A stretch of DNA of 64,000 bases from Wallemia ichthyophaga EXF-994 (Eukaryota > Basidiomycota > Wallemiomycetes > Wallemiales > Wallemiaceae). This document shows positions 1 through 10,482 of this stretch, piece by piece. The stretch lies in contig NW_008806282.1 in the NCBI RefSeq assembly GCF_000400465.1, positions 186,001 through 250,000 on the forward strand. The letters are read 5' to 3'. Position 1 is the stretch's first letter, and the number at the start of each line of letters is the position of its first letter. The notes beneath the pieces were generated by a model. The model made no database searches. It saw nothing but the letters and a program-made list of their open reading frames with translations, and was not told where the DNA came from. The translations under genes were made by a program, and so were the position numbers.

Positions 1-1357
1 GACGAGGTTAAGAAAGATACTGATCATGTTCAAACCGGAGATCAGCAAATGGAGCAGACAGAAGAACCTGTTGAAGGAAGTCCCGAAAAAGAAGATGAAG
101 AGAATGATGACGCCATAGATGAAGAGATGGCTGACTTTATCCAACCGCCACAAGCTGCTAACAAAGAGATTTCCAAAGACAGCGAAGATGACGAGCCGAT
201 CATTGAGGATAAGAACGATGACGACTTTGAGCCAGATGAAGAGGAGGAAGAAGCCCCACAAGAACCCGATCTTCAACCAGTCCCACCAAAGCCTGAGGCA
301 AATCTACAGGAAAACATGGAAAAATCATTAGATGAAGAATTAATGGAATTATCGACAATTCAGCCTGGAGAGGATCACAGGACGCGTCTGATGATTTACG
401 ATATTGATCTTGAAAAGATTCATTTCAATGTATACAAAGACAACTATGTGAATCCAGCGCAATTCGTCGATGATGTCGCTAAGATTGTCCATAATGCTGA
501 ACTTGATCCTAGTGATCAGGACAGGTTGTGGAAAGCACAGCAACTCCTCACGCATGCAAGAGTATTGGTTGATCAGGCTTTCGATGGCCCATTTAGAATA
601 GAGTGTCAGCGTATGGCCGACAGAGAAACTAAGAGGATTGCAGAATACAAAGAGAAGAGGAAGAGAGAAAAGGAGGCATCTAAGAATGTGTCGGAAGAAA
701 ATGAGGCGGGTGCAGCTGACGGGGAACAACAAGAGCAACCAGAACAGCAACCAGAACAGCAACCAGAACAGCAAACACGATCAGAGGAGCAAGACCAGTA
801 TCAGCCGCAGCAAGACGGAATTGCAGCTGCAGCTCCTGAACAAAATGACCAGGCTGAACAATCCGAACAATCCGAAAATGGCACATCTCTCAAACGTCCC
901 CGTGAAGGTGAAGGTGATGGTGATGGTGAGAACGGAGGAGATGGACCTGAGACTAAGAAGGCCAAAGGAGATGTAGAGATGACTGAGAGTGTGGGTGTGT
1001 TGATAACAGAGCTAATTTAAGCTAAAAGGAATATTACAGAGTCAACCAATTGATACTAGTCAAAAAGAAGAAGAGCTTCAAGAAGCTCCAAAGGAAGCCT
1101 CACAAGCTCCAAAGTCTCCAACGCCCGAATCGGAACCTGAACCTGAACCTGAATTCTTAGTCGACGAGAGTCAATTGACTCAGTTACTCAATGAGGCTGT
1201 GGCGTTGGTGAAAGATTTCAACGCTGACGAGCTCGAGCAGACGAGAGCTAACATTTCTAGCGTGATATGGCAACATCGCGAAGAATGGAACCGACAAAGC
1301 ACGATTGAAGCTGTGAGATCTGCTTTGCACAGCTGCAAATATGATGTAGACATGTAA
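1..1357 (+). CDS. Yta7/Abo1/ATAD2-type AAA ATPase, C-terminal part (5' end outside window)
   Basis: The reading frame is open from base 1, so the gene begins to the left. Exons are <1-990 and 1040-1357; the 49-nt intron has a GTGGGT donor and a TTACAG acceptor and joins in phase 0. The visible part holds an acidic low-complexity stretch, a bromodomain-like segment (around 385-640, with ..IHFNVYKDNYVNP..), a basic KEKRKREKE run, and glutamine/glutamate repeats. The last exon ends with a helical segment (VIWQHREEW) that resembles the C-terminus of ATAD2 and Yta7. Family members are hexameric AAA ATPases that load or evict histone H3-H4 in the nucleus. The AAA modules are not in the window, so the call rests on the bromodomain and C-terminus. 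Confidence 0.75.
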
Positions 1358-1418
1358 TATAAGATGAAAAGAAAAGAGTTGATGCATTGATTTAATTTAA
1401 GTTGCTAAAGCACATGGA

Positions 1419-1911
1419 CTATCCTGGTATATTTCTTCTTGGCGGTAACGGAGGTGCACTGCGGCGCAAGTGATGAGTGTGATGAGTTCGAGGAGGCAGT
1501 GGAGGGGCGTAGGCGGGAGTTCGCACTGCTGGCTCATAAGCAGGAGTACGAATTGGTGGACTATAAAGTGGTGGGGGATTTGCTTCGTTTCGCTTCCTCA
1601 CCAGGTCTCTGAGTAGATCCTCACCAGCCTGTCTTCTCAATTTGTCCCTATTCAGTCGCTCTTCTAGTGACAAACAGTCGCGAGCATCCTTCTCCCAGCT
1701 TTCGCGCAGCGCTATATTGAACGCCAGCTCGGGATCAGCGCTAGGAGGGTGATCTGCGCCTTCATTAGATTCAGGCTGTTGGATTTGCCGCCTATTTCTA
1801 GCTGTAGATTATCGTGAGGTTTATAAAATACTACCAGCAATTATACTCACGTTTACGCTGCTTTTGTGCTACCAACATTTGCCGATTAGGATCTGGCATC
1901 CTGATCGTCAT
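1419..1911 (-). CDS. Small proline-rich basic protein, function unknown
   Basis: Two exons (1851-1911 and 1419-1801) are separated by a 49-nt intron with a perfect GTGAGT donor and CTACAG acceptor. The product is about 147 residues. The N-terminal half is charged (RESWEKDARD, LNRDKLRRQAGEDLL). The C-terminal half repeats RTPAYEP/RTPAYAP and carries PPLPPR SH3-ligand-like motifs with a TH-rich spacer. I do not recognise a family. The frame stays open upstream of the chosen ATG to a possible TATAG acceptor near 1936, so a further 5' exon is possible. It lies just downstream, on the same strand, of the mL45 gene (stop at 1988). Confidence 0.55.
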
Positions 1912-1987
1912 TTCACAAACTTGATAAGCCGGATTAATGCAATATTTCTATAGTAGTACACGTCTATTTGATCACATTAGATCACTT

Positions 1988-2968
1988 TTAGAAGTAAGGC
2001 GTCTCGTAGACCTTGTCGCGCATCTTCCAGTCTCCGTTGCGCATCCACAATGGCTTTTCGAACATGACGTAGTCTAAAACGTTGTGCTCTGGGTGGTTTG
2101 GGCCGAGTGACTGTGTGGCTTGTTAGAATTGATTCCTATCAGTGCTCAACTCATACCTGTACTGTATTGAACTTGACGACCACCTGACAAATACGCTTCT
2201 CGGCGGACTCTGGCAGCATTGGCATGACATTTGTAGTTCTCACAGAGAGCACGCTTGGTGGCTCTATCACTCTGACCACCTTCCAATCATATTTTGTGTC
2301 ACGATCCAATTTCACTGTCTTGGCTTGTGAGTCTGAAGCTTCCTTGAGCGCGTGTGTGGATAGTTTGTTGATTGATTTAAAGTCGCCGCTGTTTGAGTGT
2401 TAAGTGGGGGTTGAATTACCAGCACTTTGCACACCCGCTTACCTCGCTATTGCCTTCTGGAGCGCTGTATACTTTTCATAAGCCACAGTGCTGGCCCAGT
2501 GCGTAGATGCTTTGCGCCTTTCCATCCACTTCAGCCCAGGCACGCCTTCCTTCTCAGTCTTCCATTCACCTTTCTCGAACAGCTTCATGCGGCTGTGGGA
2601 GTTTCTTTAGCTTATTCTGTATGCACCAAAGCAACCCACTGATGATAATCCTGCAGGCTTGTGTACAGATTCCATTGAAGCCACTTAAAGAACTCCATCG
2701 GTTTGAATCCCCTTGAAATGAGAGCAGAGGGGCTTAAATCGCTCGCTTTCAAACCCAAAAAAGACCTCGATGGCTTAACGTATGGGCTCAGTTTACCGAA
2801 ATTCATCTCTTCTAATCCAACTCGAACCTCTGCTTCTCCAGTCGCACCTTTGGCGACGGCAGCTCTTTCAGCAGCAGCCTTGATTTTCCTCAGAGCTTCT
2901 GCATCAGGTTCGTTGACGAATGTCTTCCTGGAGCTGCTCGCGAATTGTCTTGCTAGTGTTGGTCTCAT
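1988..2968 (-). CDS. Mitochondrial large-subunit protein mL45 / Mba1-like
   Basis: Four exons: 2640-2968, 2443-2592, 2157-2388 and 1988-2110; all junctions keep phase. The product (277 residues) starts with a mitochondrial-type presequence (MRPTLARQFASSSRK) and then has a Tim44-like fold pattern with LKWMERRKAS, a helical YEKYTALQKAIARGD region and a C-terminal YVMFEKPLWMRNGDWKM strand pair. Mba1/mL45 proteins bind the mitoribosome exit tunnel and tether it to the inner membrane for co-translational insertion. The start at 2968 is the first true ATG. The upstream neighbour (polyol dehydrogenase) stops at 3028, so only 59 bp separate the two genes. Confidence 0.7.
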
Positions 2969-3027
2969 TGGCGGTGTGATGGTGATACAAGCGAGCAAGA
3001 CAAAATGTTTGATTTCGATTACAAAAT

Positions 3028-4480
3028 TTACAAAGGCTCAGGACCGTCAATTACAGCCTTGATGAGACTCTTCCCGTCTTTGCCTTTACCCGCCTTTGTT
3101 GAGTCGAAAGCGCTGAGTGCATCGTTGTACGCGAACGAGTGCGTGTGCAGCTCCTTGAGATTGATCTTGCCTTGACTGACGAGATCGATGGCGAGATCAT
3201 AAGCGCCTGGTCCATATCTGAACGATGTCCTGTACTGGATTTCCTTGGACATCATAGCTCCAACTGGTATTTGAATATCTGGTCTACCCATGCCCACTTG
3301 TACGAATTTGCCTGCAGGTTTCAAGAAATGCAGTCCCATTGTAATACATGGTTGCGCTCCACTAGCCTCCAACACCAAGTCTATTCCATTGCCTCCCCTC
3401 GCTTCAACACCAAGCGATTTATGAAGATTTGCAACCACCCTTGACATGTACTCGTCCTGCGACTCTGTTTCACTCTTTGCAGGTGGCTGAAAAGAGTCAG
3501 TTTGCGCGTATTGCTTCGCGAATGCTAATCTCTCCTGGTTGATATCTACTGCAATAATACGTCTTGCGCCGAGGCTGTAAGTGGATCAAGTGAGCGGGGT
3601 GTATGTTGCCAAGCACATCAGCACTCACGCTTTGGCCGTAGCAATCAACAGCAATCCAACAGGACCGCAACCAAACACGATAACATTCTAAAAACACGAT
3701 GTAAGTGAGTCGTGAGGTGAGCATTTAGCTGAGCACTTACGTCATTTACTTTAATTTCACCGATTTTGGCAGCAGCGTGTACTGCAACGCTAAGTGGCTC
3801 CATCTGGGTTAAAAATTGCATGAGACATTGACTTTCAATGGTATTCAAGACTTCAACTCACCATAGCACCCTCTTCAAGAGATAGTGTGTCAGAAATAGG
3901 GTGGACGAAATCAGCTGGGAGCTTGAAGTAGCGGCAGAGAGTACCTCCTTCGAAGGGTGGTGTAGCGGCGAATGTCATGAATTCACATAATTCATAACGA
4001 CCGCTCTTACAATCGACACAAACACCGCAGCCGAAGCCAGGCTCCATAGCCACGCGCTGACCCGGCTTCACCTTGACTTTGTCATCTGTGCCGACCTTGA
4101 CGACGATCTGCAGGAAAGGGGAAAGGACAAGTCAGACGATATGATCACTTGAATAACATGCTCCCGCACCCCTGATGATTCATGGCCCAAGCACATGCCA
4201 TTTGGACACAAACTGACTGCAAATGAGCCTATAGCGCCGTGTTGCCAGTAGTGAACGTCCGAGCCGCACACACCCGTTTTCTTAACCTAAAAGGTACACT
4301 TAGCAAATGGAAGGACAGTCATCACTATAAAGTACTTACCTCCACCAACACATCTTGCGGACCAACCTCAGGAATTGGTCTTTCTTCATACGTGACGGAT
4401 AGCCCATCACTCTTCTTGCGGAGAATGAAGCTTGGATTTTGCATTTTGTTCGCAATGGACGAATTCTCGACTATGGACAT
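3028..4480 (-). CDS. Zn-dependent medium-chain polyol dehydrogenase (xylitol/sorbitol dehydrogenase family)
   Basis: Six exons: 4340-4480, 4170-4286, 3862-4107, 3741-3803, 3629-3687 and 3028-3574, giving 390 residues (family about 350-390). Catalytic zinc ligands are visible as Cys in VCGSDVHYW (residue ~54) and His-Glu in CLGHESSG (~82-83). The structural zinc loop [16 protein letters not shown] and the NAD(P)-binding GCGPVGLL motif follow. Enzymes of this family oxidise xylitol to D-xylulose or sorbitol to fructose in the cytosol. The sequence best resembles fungal xylitol dehydrogenase (Xyl2), but L-arabinitol 4-dehydrogenase or sorbitol dehydrogenase cannot be excluded. One intron has a GTGCGG donor. 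Confidence 0.85.
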
Positions 4481-4906
4481 TGTTTTGTTTAGCTAGAGGA
4501 GTGGTCTCCGACAACCCCGCGTTTAAATCTGCGATTTCATACTTAGATTTATGACGTAGCATACGCCGGAGCTATTCCATTTGAACGTGTCGCATGGAAT
4601 CAGGATAATTAGCTCCTATTAAGTTATTAATACAGTCTGTGGCTGCTCTAAGCTTGTTATTGACATAACACCGGAATATCCGAACGAAGAGCAGCAATTT
4701 CGCACCAAGGCGGGTCTTTGCGTTTACAATTAGCATTTATAGAGTCAGAAATCACATCGCATTCAATTTAATGTGCAATTCATGACTTTATCGAACATAA
4801 TTCCCCAAATTTTACCTTGCATTACTAACTAGCATGACAAATCTATGAAATGACAAAAAAAGAAGACAACATTTTACTAAACGTGAATTCATGACAATTA
4901 TTGTAA
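4481..4906. other. Intergenic region between polyol dehydrogenase and cystathionine gamma-synthase genes
   Basis: About 426 bp of AT-rich sequence without a coding signal. It should contain the promoter of the polyol dehydrogenase gene and the terminator region of the Str2-like gene, which lie in tandem on the minus strand. I see no conserved motif I can name. Confidence 0.6.
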
Positions 4907-6882
4907 TCAAGTTATGACATCCATAGCCTTATCGAGTGCGAACTTGCATACGGCAAGGAGCTCGTTAACGTCTTCCAAACCAATTGAGCATCTAATGAGA
5001 TTCCTATCGACACCATACGACTCGATCCAATCGAGCTCCGTGTAGTGAGCGAGGATGGCATAGCAGCTTGCAAGGGTAAAGTTGCAGCCTAAAGAAGGAC
5101 CAGCCGCGAGGTTAAGATTGTCAAAGAACACACGTGCAATTTCTCCATTCCTTTCTTGTGTATTTTTCGAACTACCAAAGGTCAGACTAAATAAACCACC
5201 ATAACCACCGCCTTCTCTCTTCCTAGCGGTGTAATTGTCTTTAGTAGAGTATTTAGGATAGAATACCTCCTTGATAACGCCATTTCCGCGGCCATTGGTT
5301 TCTGACATCATGTAAAAGTAGTCACAGATAGCTTCTGTCGTCTCGTTTACCTTCTTGATACGACTGCAAAAGTCTCGTGAGTTGCGTTCCATGAATATCG
5401 CATCTTCAAACCAGTAGCTGTCTTCGTAAGTATCGACTACATAATCGCGAATATCCTCGTAGTGCCTGCCTTCGGGATTCAATATTATGCTTCCGCCCAT
5501 GACGTTCGTTTCGCCCGAGAATGCCTTTGTGAGTGATGAGACAACGACGTCAGCCATAGGGAGGATATCGATGTTCATGAAACTACCAATGGTCTCATCA
5601 ACAACTATAAGGAAGTTGTACTTGTCGGCCAATTCGCGAAGACGGGCCAAGTTAGGTGATTTGAGGAGGGGGTTACCTGGGAATTCGCAGAACACAGCAA
5701 GAAGCTGCTCCTTGCTTGCAATATCTTCCAGCATGGCTAAATCAGCATCATCACCTCTACCTAGGAAGTGAGCGCCTGGACCCCACTTCTGCAACACCTT
5801 GAGCGTATCGGTGTAGGGGAAACTGTCAGACTATTAGAATATGCTGAAGGGGTAGCAAACCAACTCACCCAAAGCAAACGCTCTTTCCAACGCCTTCGCC
5901 TCTCCATTTCATAGCAGCCTGGTGGGTCAACCAGATAGCAGCCATGCCGGTCGGGGTCAACCAGACATCATCCTCAGTGAGACCAACACCACGTTCACTT
6001 TCAATCGTTGGTCCAACAGCCGCGTCGACATGTGGGTCAATAACAACCCCCGCAATGCGTCTCTTCAATGCTCGTTTTGCGAGTGGAGCTGATGCCAATG
6101 GCAGGTTTCTTCCGTATCTCTCCTCGACATAGACAGCATGATCCTTATCGAATATGTCCTCATTGTTATCCTCATTCGCCTGCTTAATGGCAGAGCTAGA
6201 TAATATTCCACTAGCTACATCAGTACCGCCTGGAGTTGGAGGTTGGCTAGTCTGTAAAAATTTTGATTTGCTATTGTAAAAACGATTGCGACTACCGCTT
6301 CTACTGAACAGAGGAGGATTATGAAGAGGAGTGCTAGCGACAGAAGACTTTGGGCTGAGTTTCTCAGACATGTCCAGACAGTCTAAAGCGCGTTCAGCAA
6401 GTCTAGAGCTAACGCCTAAACCCGTATGTTGCCAGAACTGTTTGGCAATGCCCCAATGATCCTTATCGAATATAACAGCGTGTATCTCTATGCAAGGGAT
6501 CGCAGGGTTTGGGGATGGGTCGCAGACTGTGAGTTGGGCGAGACGGGCGTTTGTAGCAGTTGGTATAATGAAATCACGGCATTTTTCTGCGATTCTGTGT
6601 GTGGGGAATAGCATGCAGTTCTCCTTATCGAGATTGCCGAACTTTTTGAGAATCACAGCCGATAGCGCTTGTATTTTGCGATGTATAAAGAATCTAAGGG
6701 GCGGTAAGGTTAGCAGTGGGAACCTCAAGCAGCCACGAAACTAACCTCGGATACCCCGTCACCATGGCGTCAACAACTCGTGGTGCTCCTTCTTCGTAAT
6801 CCGTGTGGTCTTTCCATGTGGGAAGACTAACGCTGATTGCGTGCTCTACCGGTGGAAGTGCACTGCCTAAAGCTGCACTCAT
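4907..6882 (-). CDS. Cystathionine gamma-synthase (Str2-like)
   Basis: Three exons: 6746-6882, 5869-6693 and 4907-5822, giving 625 residues. Cystathionine gamma-synthase makes cystathionine from an activated homoserine and cysteine using PLP (transsulfuration, methionine synthesis). The N-terminal GYPRFFIHRKI segment and the PLP-lysine region SSLTKAFSGE match the fungal Str2 type, which is longer than bacterial MetB. WLTPTGMAAIW and the VVDETIGSFMNID aspartate segment are also visible. A serine/proline-rich linker (roughly residues 155-205, PPTPGGTDV) is probably a disordered insert. The first intron has a GTTAGT donor. The start at 6882 is the first ATG of an open exon. Confidence 0.85.
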
Positions 6883-6950
6883 GGTTGTATGTGATGAAGC
6901 CAGGCGGATGAGTCACAATCGGTGGAGGCGTTTGAGAAGAGTACGTGGAG

Positions 6951-7006
6951 TTGCGTGTATCCAGTTGTGTACATTAACAGTGGCGCAATTGCGTGTATCC
7001 AGTTGT
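6951..7006. repeat. Direct repeat of an 18-bp unit upstream of the Str2-like gene
   Basis: The unit TTGCGTGTATCCAGTTGT occurs at 6951-6968 and again at 6989-7006, 38 bp apart start to start. It lies upstream of the cystathionine gamma-synthase start (minus, 6882), inside the region that should be its promoter. Confidence 0.8.
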
Positions 7007-7110
7007 ATAGATAGGAAACTCAATTTGCTTATCAGTGCCACAGCATGTGATCACAAGCAGCGCTTCTTTAGGCGATCGGCTGTTGAACAGAGAAGACACG
7101 AAATTGACGC

Positions 7111-7150
7111 AAAAGTGAGCGAAAATGAGCACAAATGAGCACAAATGAGC
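7111..7150. repeat. Short tandem repeat, 10-bp unit, four copies
   Basis: Four consecutive 10-mers (AAAAGTGAGC, GAAAATGAGC, ACAAATGAGC, ACAAATGAGC) run from 7111 to 7150. They lie between the Str2-like start and the eL24 stop, in the promoter side of the former and the 3' side of the latter. Confidence 0.8.
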
Positions 7151-7253
7151 AATAACCACTATAAAACACAATTAACACCTCAAACCATCAACATAGGCAA
7201 GCCGTTCAACTTATGCATATTTTCTGGTACGATTACTTTACTACAGCCAAAAA

Positions 7254-7734
7254 TTACTTGCCCTTGTTTGGACCAGCTCCCTTGGTAGCACCTGGGCCAG
7301 CGGCGACTGGAGCGTGAGCCTTGGTAGCGTTGGCTCTGGCAGCCTTAGACTCCTTAGCTTGCTTGATGGCCTCTTGACGAGCAGCAGTACGGACTTCTGG
7401 CTTCTGGGTTCTCTTGGCTTGGATAGCTTCGAGGTCGAGACCGACGATACCACGGGAAGTCTTTGCGGACTTCTTGCCCTTCTTCTTGTGAACTTCCTCG
7501 GTAACACCCTTCTTGTGGAGCTTACGGCAGAAAGCGGTCCAGGCGATCTTTCTTGGGTTCTTACGTTGGAGGAAGAGTGACTCGCACTTTCCGTTGGCGA
7601 ATCTGAAGACCTGTGGAGGGTTAGGGGCGGCCAAACACCACAAGACCACTCACTCTGTTGTCGAGTCTGACGTAAAGACGACCCTTGGCTGGGTAAATCT
7701 TTTGGCCTGAGAATGAGCAAAGTTCGACCTTCAT
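7254..7734 (-). CDS. rpl24: 60S ribosomal protein eL24
   Basis: Two exons, 7654-7734 and 7254-7610, give 145 residues. The product starts [19 protein letters not shown] and continues [17 protein letters not shown], which is the classic eL24 N-terminal zinc-ribbon-derived domain. A lysine/alanine-rich tail of normal length follows. The ATG chosen is that of the family. A pyrimidine-rich stretch ending CCCCACAG directly before GCAGCAGC-ATG suggests an intron in the 5' leader, as is common for fungal ribosomal protein genes. The coding intron has a GTGAGT donor and a CCACAG acceptor. Confidence 0.97.
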
Positions 7735-8330
7735 GCTGCTGCCTGTGGGGTTGGGTGTTAGTGGCAGTGTCGTTGGATGGCTGAAGAATGTGCCTATGAG
7801 GGACTTTGGAGCGAAAGAGGAGCAAATCATCTGAAAAGCATTTAAGTGGGATTATACGCTCCAGAAATGCATATTCCCTCTGGCGTACACTTCCTCGCTG
7901 TCCACCTTGGCAACTCAAGAAATCTTCAAATTTGGGCGACAAGACCTGCAAAATTCCAGATAACCCGTCGACAGCTCCAGCAAGCACACCTCATCCCACA
8001 AGGCAACATCCCAGCTATTTTACAACCTCACCTTATTGGTTTCCGCAAAGGCACAAGTGAAATTCTCAGCGCCATCATCTCGCGAATTAAAAATTGATAA
8101 ATGTCGTTGGATCGAGGAAATTAAATGTGCGTTGTGGTTCTGTGGCTTTTGTTGATGCTGCCTGTATAAGCATCTCTGTACGTGTGTGGATTGTGTAGTG
8201 TGGTGATATAGCGATATGTGCAGCGATGGGCGTGGTGCGTGGGCGTGGTTAGTAGGGAGACAGCGGGAGCTTTAAATATCAACCGCATCTCGTCTCTCTT
8301 CATTTTCCAATTGTTTATCTCTTCGCAACG
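7735..8330. other. Divergent promoter region between eL24 and syntaxin-8-like genes
   Basis: About 600 bp between two divergent start codons. It probably holds the eL24 leader and promoter and the SNARE promoter. A plus-strand frame without an ATG start runs to a stop at 8097 but has no recognisable protein. Two copies of GGGCGTGGT sit near the SNARE end. Confidence 0.5.
8228..8249 (+). promoter_or_regulatory. Paired GGGCGTGGT motifs upstream of the SNARE gene
   Basis: GGGCGTGGT occurs at 8228-8236 and 8241-8249, about 80-100 bp before the SNARE start codon. The same nonamer appears at 24815-24823, upstream of the oxodicarboxylate carrier gene. It resembles a C2H2 zinc-finger site. Regulatory function is inferred only from repetition and position. 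Confidence 0.35.
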
Positions 8331-8963
8331 ATGATCACCACGGATAGATTGTCAGTAATTGCAACGTCTACGCTATCGAAGCTGCTCGAGCGGGAGAAGA
8401 TACGCGAGCTGGGACTCAAATACGGCGACGACGAGCTAGAGGCCAATATCGACACTCTAAGCCAAGGCTACGACGTCCTGGCAGACGATGAGTCCGACGC
8501 CGCGCTCAAGTTCAAACACCAATACCTAAATCTGCTAGATATCCTTGGCAGGGAGAAGCCGTCGCCGAAGCCATCTTCGGCAAAGGATTTGCCATCGACT
8601 CATCTCCCTAAAACGCAGAGTGCCCAGCAGACACCAGCTACGCGAACAACAAACGAACAGCAGCAAGAACAGCTGTTCAACTACGACGATCTCATGGACC
8701 AGCAGGATACCCATCTCGACAACCTCTCGCACTCTCTCAGCAACCAACACCAATTGAGCAGCACTATGACAAATGAACTCGGTCAGCATAACGAGCTGCT
8801 CCAGGATCTGGAAATAGGTTTGGATGATACGCAGCTTCGATTAGGTAAGAGCAGTACCCTCCTCAACAGGCTCAACACCAAATTCAAGTCAAATACATCG
8901 ACATATTGCATTACAATCATTATCCTCGTACTTATTCTGTTGATTTTAATATTCAAAGTGTAG
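8331..8963 (+). CDS. Syntaxin-8-like Qc-SNARE
   Basis: A single exon of 210 residues. The C-terminal part shows the SNARE heptad pattern (LDNLSHSLSNQHQLSS, NELGQHNELLQDLE, LDDTQLRLGKSSTLLNRLN) followed by one tail-anchor helix (ITIIILVLILLILIF) and a short KV end. Such proteins drive endosomal/late-Golgi membrane fusion as a Qc subunit. An N-terminal helical region is followed by a Gln-rich linker (EQQQEQ). The last 11 bp overlap the coding end of the convergent Ndt80-type gene. Confidence 0.85.
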   Translation: MITTDRLSVIATSTLSKLLEREKIRELGLKYGDDELEANIDTLSQGYDVLADDESDAALKFKHQYLNLLDILGREKPSPKPSSAKDLPSTHLPKTQSAQQTPATRTTNEQQQEQLFNYDDLMDQQDTHLDNLSHSLSNQHQLSSTMTNELGQHNELLQDLEIGLDDTQLRLGKSSTLLNRLNTKFKSNTSTYCITIIILVLILLILIFKV

Positions 8964-10324
8964 CCATATCCATCTCACATGCCATTGCAAGATCTTGGAG
9001 TGTTGGTTTGGCCGGAGTCGGATCGGCGTGGCCGGGGAGGTTGTCGTGGGTGTACTGGGTGTACTGGGTGTCTGGGATTGAAGCCGCAGTCGACATCGGG
9101 GTATCGTGAGAGTCGTTGGTGTTAGTAGAAGCACTGGAAGCAACACTATCGAGTGTGATAGAGGACATTCTCCTTGCGGCGGAATTGCTGTTAAATGAAG
9201 GTGTGCTTTTAGACACACGCATACTCTTTCCGCCTTTCCCCTTCTTGCGCAAAACCTGCGTGGATCTTGCGCGTGGTAGTGTTCTCCCAGCGTACGTTTC
9301 GTCTGGGTAATGTCCGGGTGAGCGGCCTCTGACGACAATAGGCATGCTCTTGGCTTCGCCTATCCGTACTTCTGCGCTATTGTCGAGTTGAGCGTGGAGA
9401 GACACATTGAGGCGAAACATCTCCGACTTTCTGTGGGTGCTCCGTTCGAATTGGATGCGCTCAAACTTGGCTACTTGTGCCTCGCTGTCGTCGCTGTCGT
9501 TGCTTATCAACGCCTGTAGCGGCAAGCGCGATGGAAACCGTTTCGGTCCTTTCTCTCTCGCTGTGGAGAACTGGATCAAGTGAACGGGATCCTCGACAAC
9601 CGCACAGTCGTCGCACATGCTCGCGCTGATACCAACAGAGAACGAGTCTATTGGGTGGTATTGACCATTTATCATGACCAATGGATTGCCAATCTCCTCA
9701 TCGTTCATTTGAATTCGGTTGTTTGGCTGGAGAACAACGCTTGTGCTGATCTGGAAAAAGTTGCGCCGGTATGTCGTGGCTACAGTCTTGTTGGAGTTAT
9801 TTGCCCATATAAATCCCTTATCTACGCGACAGTTGATGACTGGATTGAGGCTGCAGAGGTAGTCAGCGGGGAACTTATCAAAGACACCAGCACCGCCCAC
9901 CCAACAATGTTGTCTTGAAAAGGCATAAAGAGATCATTATACTTGATGCTATTACTGAAAAAGCCAACGTTGTCGTCATCGCGGCTGTTGACACGAAAAG
10001 AGGTGGTGTCTTGGTTATTGTAGTCAGCCAGAGTGAAGCGCTCAAAATCGAGCTGAGCGGTGGGGGAGTAATTTACAGGGTCAAAAGTGGATGATGACGG
10101 AGTATCTGGTGAGTTCCACAAGGCAAAAGACGGCGTAGGTGAGTGGAAGTCGTTGAAATCAAAGCCTTTCCACAATGCACGCTCATCAAATTGGCTGAAA
10201 GGGTTCACAAGTGGCGGAGGTTCATTAAGCGTAGATCTTTGAGGTGGCGTCTGAGGCGTTTGGGATGGGCTGGAGAGTGCTCAGAGTGCTGCTAATATGC
10301 TGTGCACCTCACTCACAAGCTCAT
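8953..10324 (-). CDS. Ndt80/MYRF-type (PhoG-like, p53-like fold) transcription factor
   Basis: Three exons: a tiny first coding exon 10317-10324 (ATG AGC TT), then 9901-10269 and 8953-9850, giving 424 residues. The tiny exon rests on a perfect GTGAGT donor and a CTCCAG acceptor, and an in-frame TGA lies just upstream of the second exon, so an upstream start is required. The middle of the protein fits an NDT80 DNA-binding domain: YRRNFFQIST, a FSVGISA strand, and VHLIQFSTAREKGPKRFPS. The N-terminus is rich in Pro/Ser/Phe (activation-like) and the C-terminus is basic and disordered. Family members control meiosis, nutrient responses or, in animals, myelin genes. Which role applies here is unknown. 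Confidence 0.75.
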
Positions 10325-10482
10325 AAAACTAAGAAAAAGGATTTTTAACACAACGACGGTGGTTAAATGCTAAATATATTCAATTTGTACAATTTTATTT
10401 ATCAGCCGCCCTGGATTGATTTCGTGAAATGTTTGTCACTTGGTCGGGCTGAGACGCGTCTCAAAGCCTTGCAGATACGTCG

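Noticed and set aside
349-886. Minus-strand frames antisense to the Yta7-like gene, with LLFWLLFWLL-type repeats
   Set aside because: They are the complement of the Gln/Glu repeat codons in a well-supported gene.
7241-7987. Long minus-strand frame overlapping eL24 in another frame (248 codons)
   Set aside because: It has no ATG start, and eL24 in the neighbouring frame is certain. The composition is that of an off-frame reading.
7735-8075. Minus-strand peptide MMALRISLVPLRKPIR near 8070, looking like a mitochondrial presequence joined to eL24 or another gene
   Set aside because: No acceptor joins it in phase to any open frame. The eL24 start at 7734 is the conserved one.
7806-8097. Plus-strand open frame upstream of eL24 that reads like protein near its end (ITRRQLQQAHLIPQGNIPAI)
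   Set aside because: It lacks an ATG start, has no family resemblance, and would overlap the eL24 leader and promoter. I see no splice sites linking it to other exons.
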